From a bacterium (lineage in GTDB: Bacteria > Zixibacteria > MSB-5A5 > CAIYYT01), in NCBI GenBank assembly GCA_016708315.1, contig JADJGC010000004.1, positions 186,001 to 250,000 on the forward strand: DNA of 64,000 nt, given 5' to 3'. Within the stretch, counting starts at the first letter, position 1. The number at the start of each line of letters is the position of its first letter. The notes beneath the pieces are model-generated. The model made no database searches. It was not told where the DNA came from and saw nothing but the letters and a program-made list of their open reading frames with translations. Below are positions 63,426-64,000 of the stretch, one piece after another. A program made the translations under genes and the position numbers.

Positions 63426-64000
63426 CTAAGCGTTCCAACCTGATATCGCCGGAAACAGCCCTCTTGGATCAAGAGCCTTCTTTATCCGCAGAGCAATCTC
63501 GTTTCCGCGATTCTTCGGCGCCTGCACCTTCCCGATTTCTGTCAATATCGGCAGTCGAGGCGATACCGGGAGCATGTCTTTTCCAAAAGGACCTGAACCA
63601 ATCGGGTAGAGCCTCAGCGATGCCGAAGTTATCACCCCCAGTGTTCCGAAACTGCCGCAGAACAATTTCGGTAAATCGTAACCAGCTACAGATTTGTAAG
63701 TTACAGCTCCCGTTGAGATAACGTTGCCATCCGCCATTGTCACCTTGAGCGCCAAAACCCAGCGGCTGATATTGAAACTACCGTTACTGCCGCTAATCTG
63801 ACCCGAAGCGACCATCCCCCCGACTGTTCCGGAAGATTCACCATTCAGGAACGGAAAATGCAGGTTCATTTCATGGAGGATATAATGTAGCTGGGCGAGT
63901 CTCATTCCAGCCTGGCAAGTTATGTAGTAGTCTGCCGGCTCAAGACGTTCGACTCGGGCAACGTTCTGCATGTTCAGCACAGTTACCGGTCGATCAGTGT
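63426..64000 (-). CDS. FAD-binding oxidase (GlcE/FAD-linked oxidase family), 5' end outside the window
   Basis: The frame is open to the window edge, so only the C-terminal 190 or so residues are seen. It has the FAD-binding type 4 core: 'MRLAQLHYILHEMNLHFPFL', SSGTVGGMVASGQISG, 'YKSVAGYDLPKLFCGSFGTL' and GVITSASLRLYPI. A short C-terminus ends RIKKALDPRGLFPAISGW, typical of GlcE-like glycolate-oxidase subunits and related lactate oxidases. The N-terminal half of the FAD domain should lie beyond 64000. Partner genes are not visible. Confidence 0.85.
   Translation of the reverse strand, partial: TDRPVTVLNMQNVARVERLEPADYYITCQAGMRLAQLHYILHEMNLHFPFLNGESSGTVGGMVASGQISGSNGSFNISRWVLALKVTMADGNVISTGAVTYKSVAGYDLPKLFCGSFGTLGVITSASLRLYPIGSGPFGKDMLPVSPRLPILTEIGKVQAPKNRGNEIALRIKKALDPRGLFPAISGWNA

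Overview
The window reads as chromosomal DNA from a Gram-negative member of the FCB superphylum. The best guess is candidate phylum Zixibacteria or a close relative. The evidence is: Kdo/LPS genes; many secreted proteins ending in the dockerin pattern 'GDxNxDGxxNISDxVYLINYIFxGGPAP'; a giant protein with a type-9-secretion-like 'NYPNPFNP' C-terminal domain; a single-cytochrome (type B) succinate dehydrogenase; and a Bacteroides-like serine palmitoyltransferase. No phage, plasmid, insertion-sequence or CRISPR signature was found.

Layout. 1-8 kb: two large secreted modular proteins, a duplicated beta-helix with dockerin and a 1688-residue cohesin/HYR/cadherin-like protein. 8-14 kb: PilZ and cupin genes, then a tight run gatC-kdsB-pyrG-kdsA-kdsC-kdsD, which covers Kdo synthesis and activation plus the CTP supply (kdsD is frameshifted). 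14-17 kb: a PAS-like protein, an alkyltransferase-like DNA repair protein and a frameshifted dockerin protein. 17-20.3 kb: three adjacent genes matching the bacterial ceramide pathway (GNAT acyltransferase, serine palmitoyltransferase, NAD-dependent reductase). 20-26 kb: an aminotransferase, pyrophosphatase, transporters and an oxidoreductase. 26-30 kb: an ECF sigma factor operon with three envelope beta-structure proteins. 30-34.7 kb: an M23 peptidase, a second sigma factor, and TetR with a methyltransferase. 36-41.4 kb: a tandem triplication of a cohesin-like/dockerin-like gene in which copy 1 is intact and copies 2 and 3 are progressively broken. 41-46 kb: glmS, a YfiM-like protein and rex with a textbook Rex operator. 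45.8-50 kb: a three-unit beta-helix/FnIII dockerin protein. 50-55 kb: an NHL protein, MATE exporter and bacilliredoxin. 55-59 kb: sdhCAB. 59-64 kb: a dockerin protein, a candidate structured ncRNA, tRNA-Asn, two paralogous envelope proteins, DoxX-rhodanese and an FAD oxidase running off the edge.

How it fits together. Much of the window concerns the cell envelope: LPS Kdo, ceramide, peptidoglycan remodelling, amino-sugar supply (glmS) and surface-exposed modular proteins. Regulation can be read directly in several places. Three exact TGAAAC-N16-CGTA sites, the form used by envelope-stress ECF sigma factors, lie in front of the ECF sigma gene, the last gene of its operon, and the TetR-neighbour methyltransferase. 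At the methyltransferase the site is followed by a palindromic TetR-type operator. rex has a sigma70-type promoter with a Rex box touching the -10.

Caution. At least eight genes are interrupted. Five of the breaks lie at or next to a short homopolymer, so some may be sequencing or assembly errors. The nonsense codons in the tandem paralogues look like real decay.
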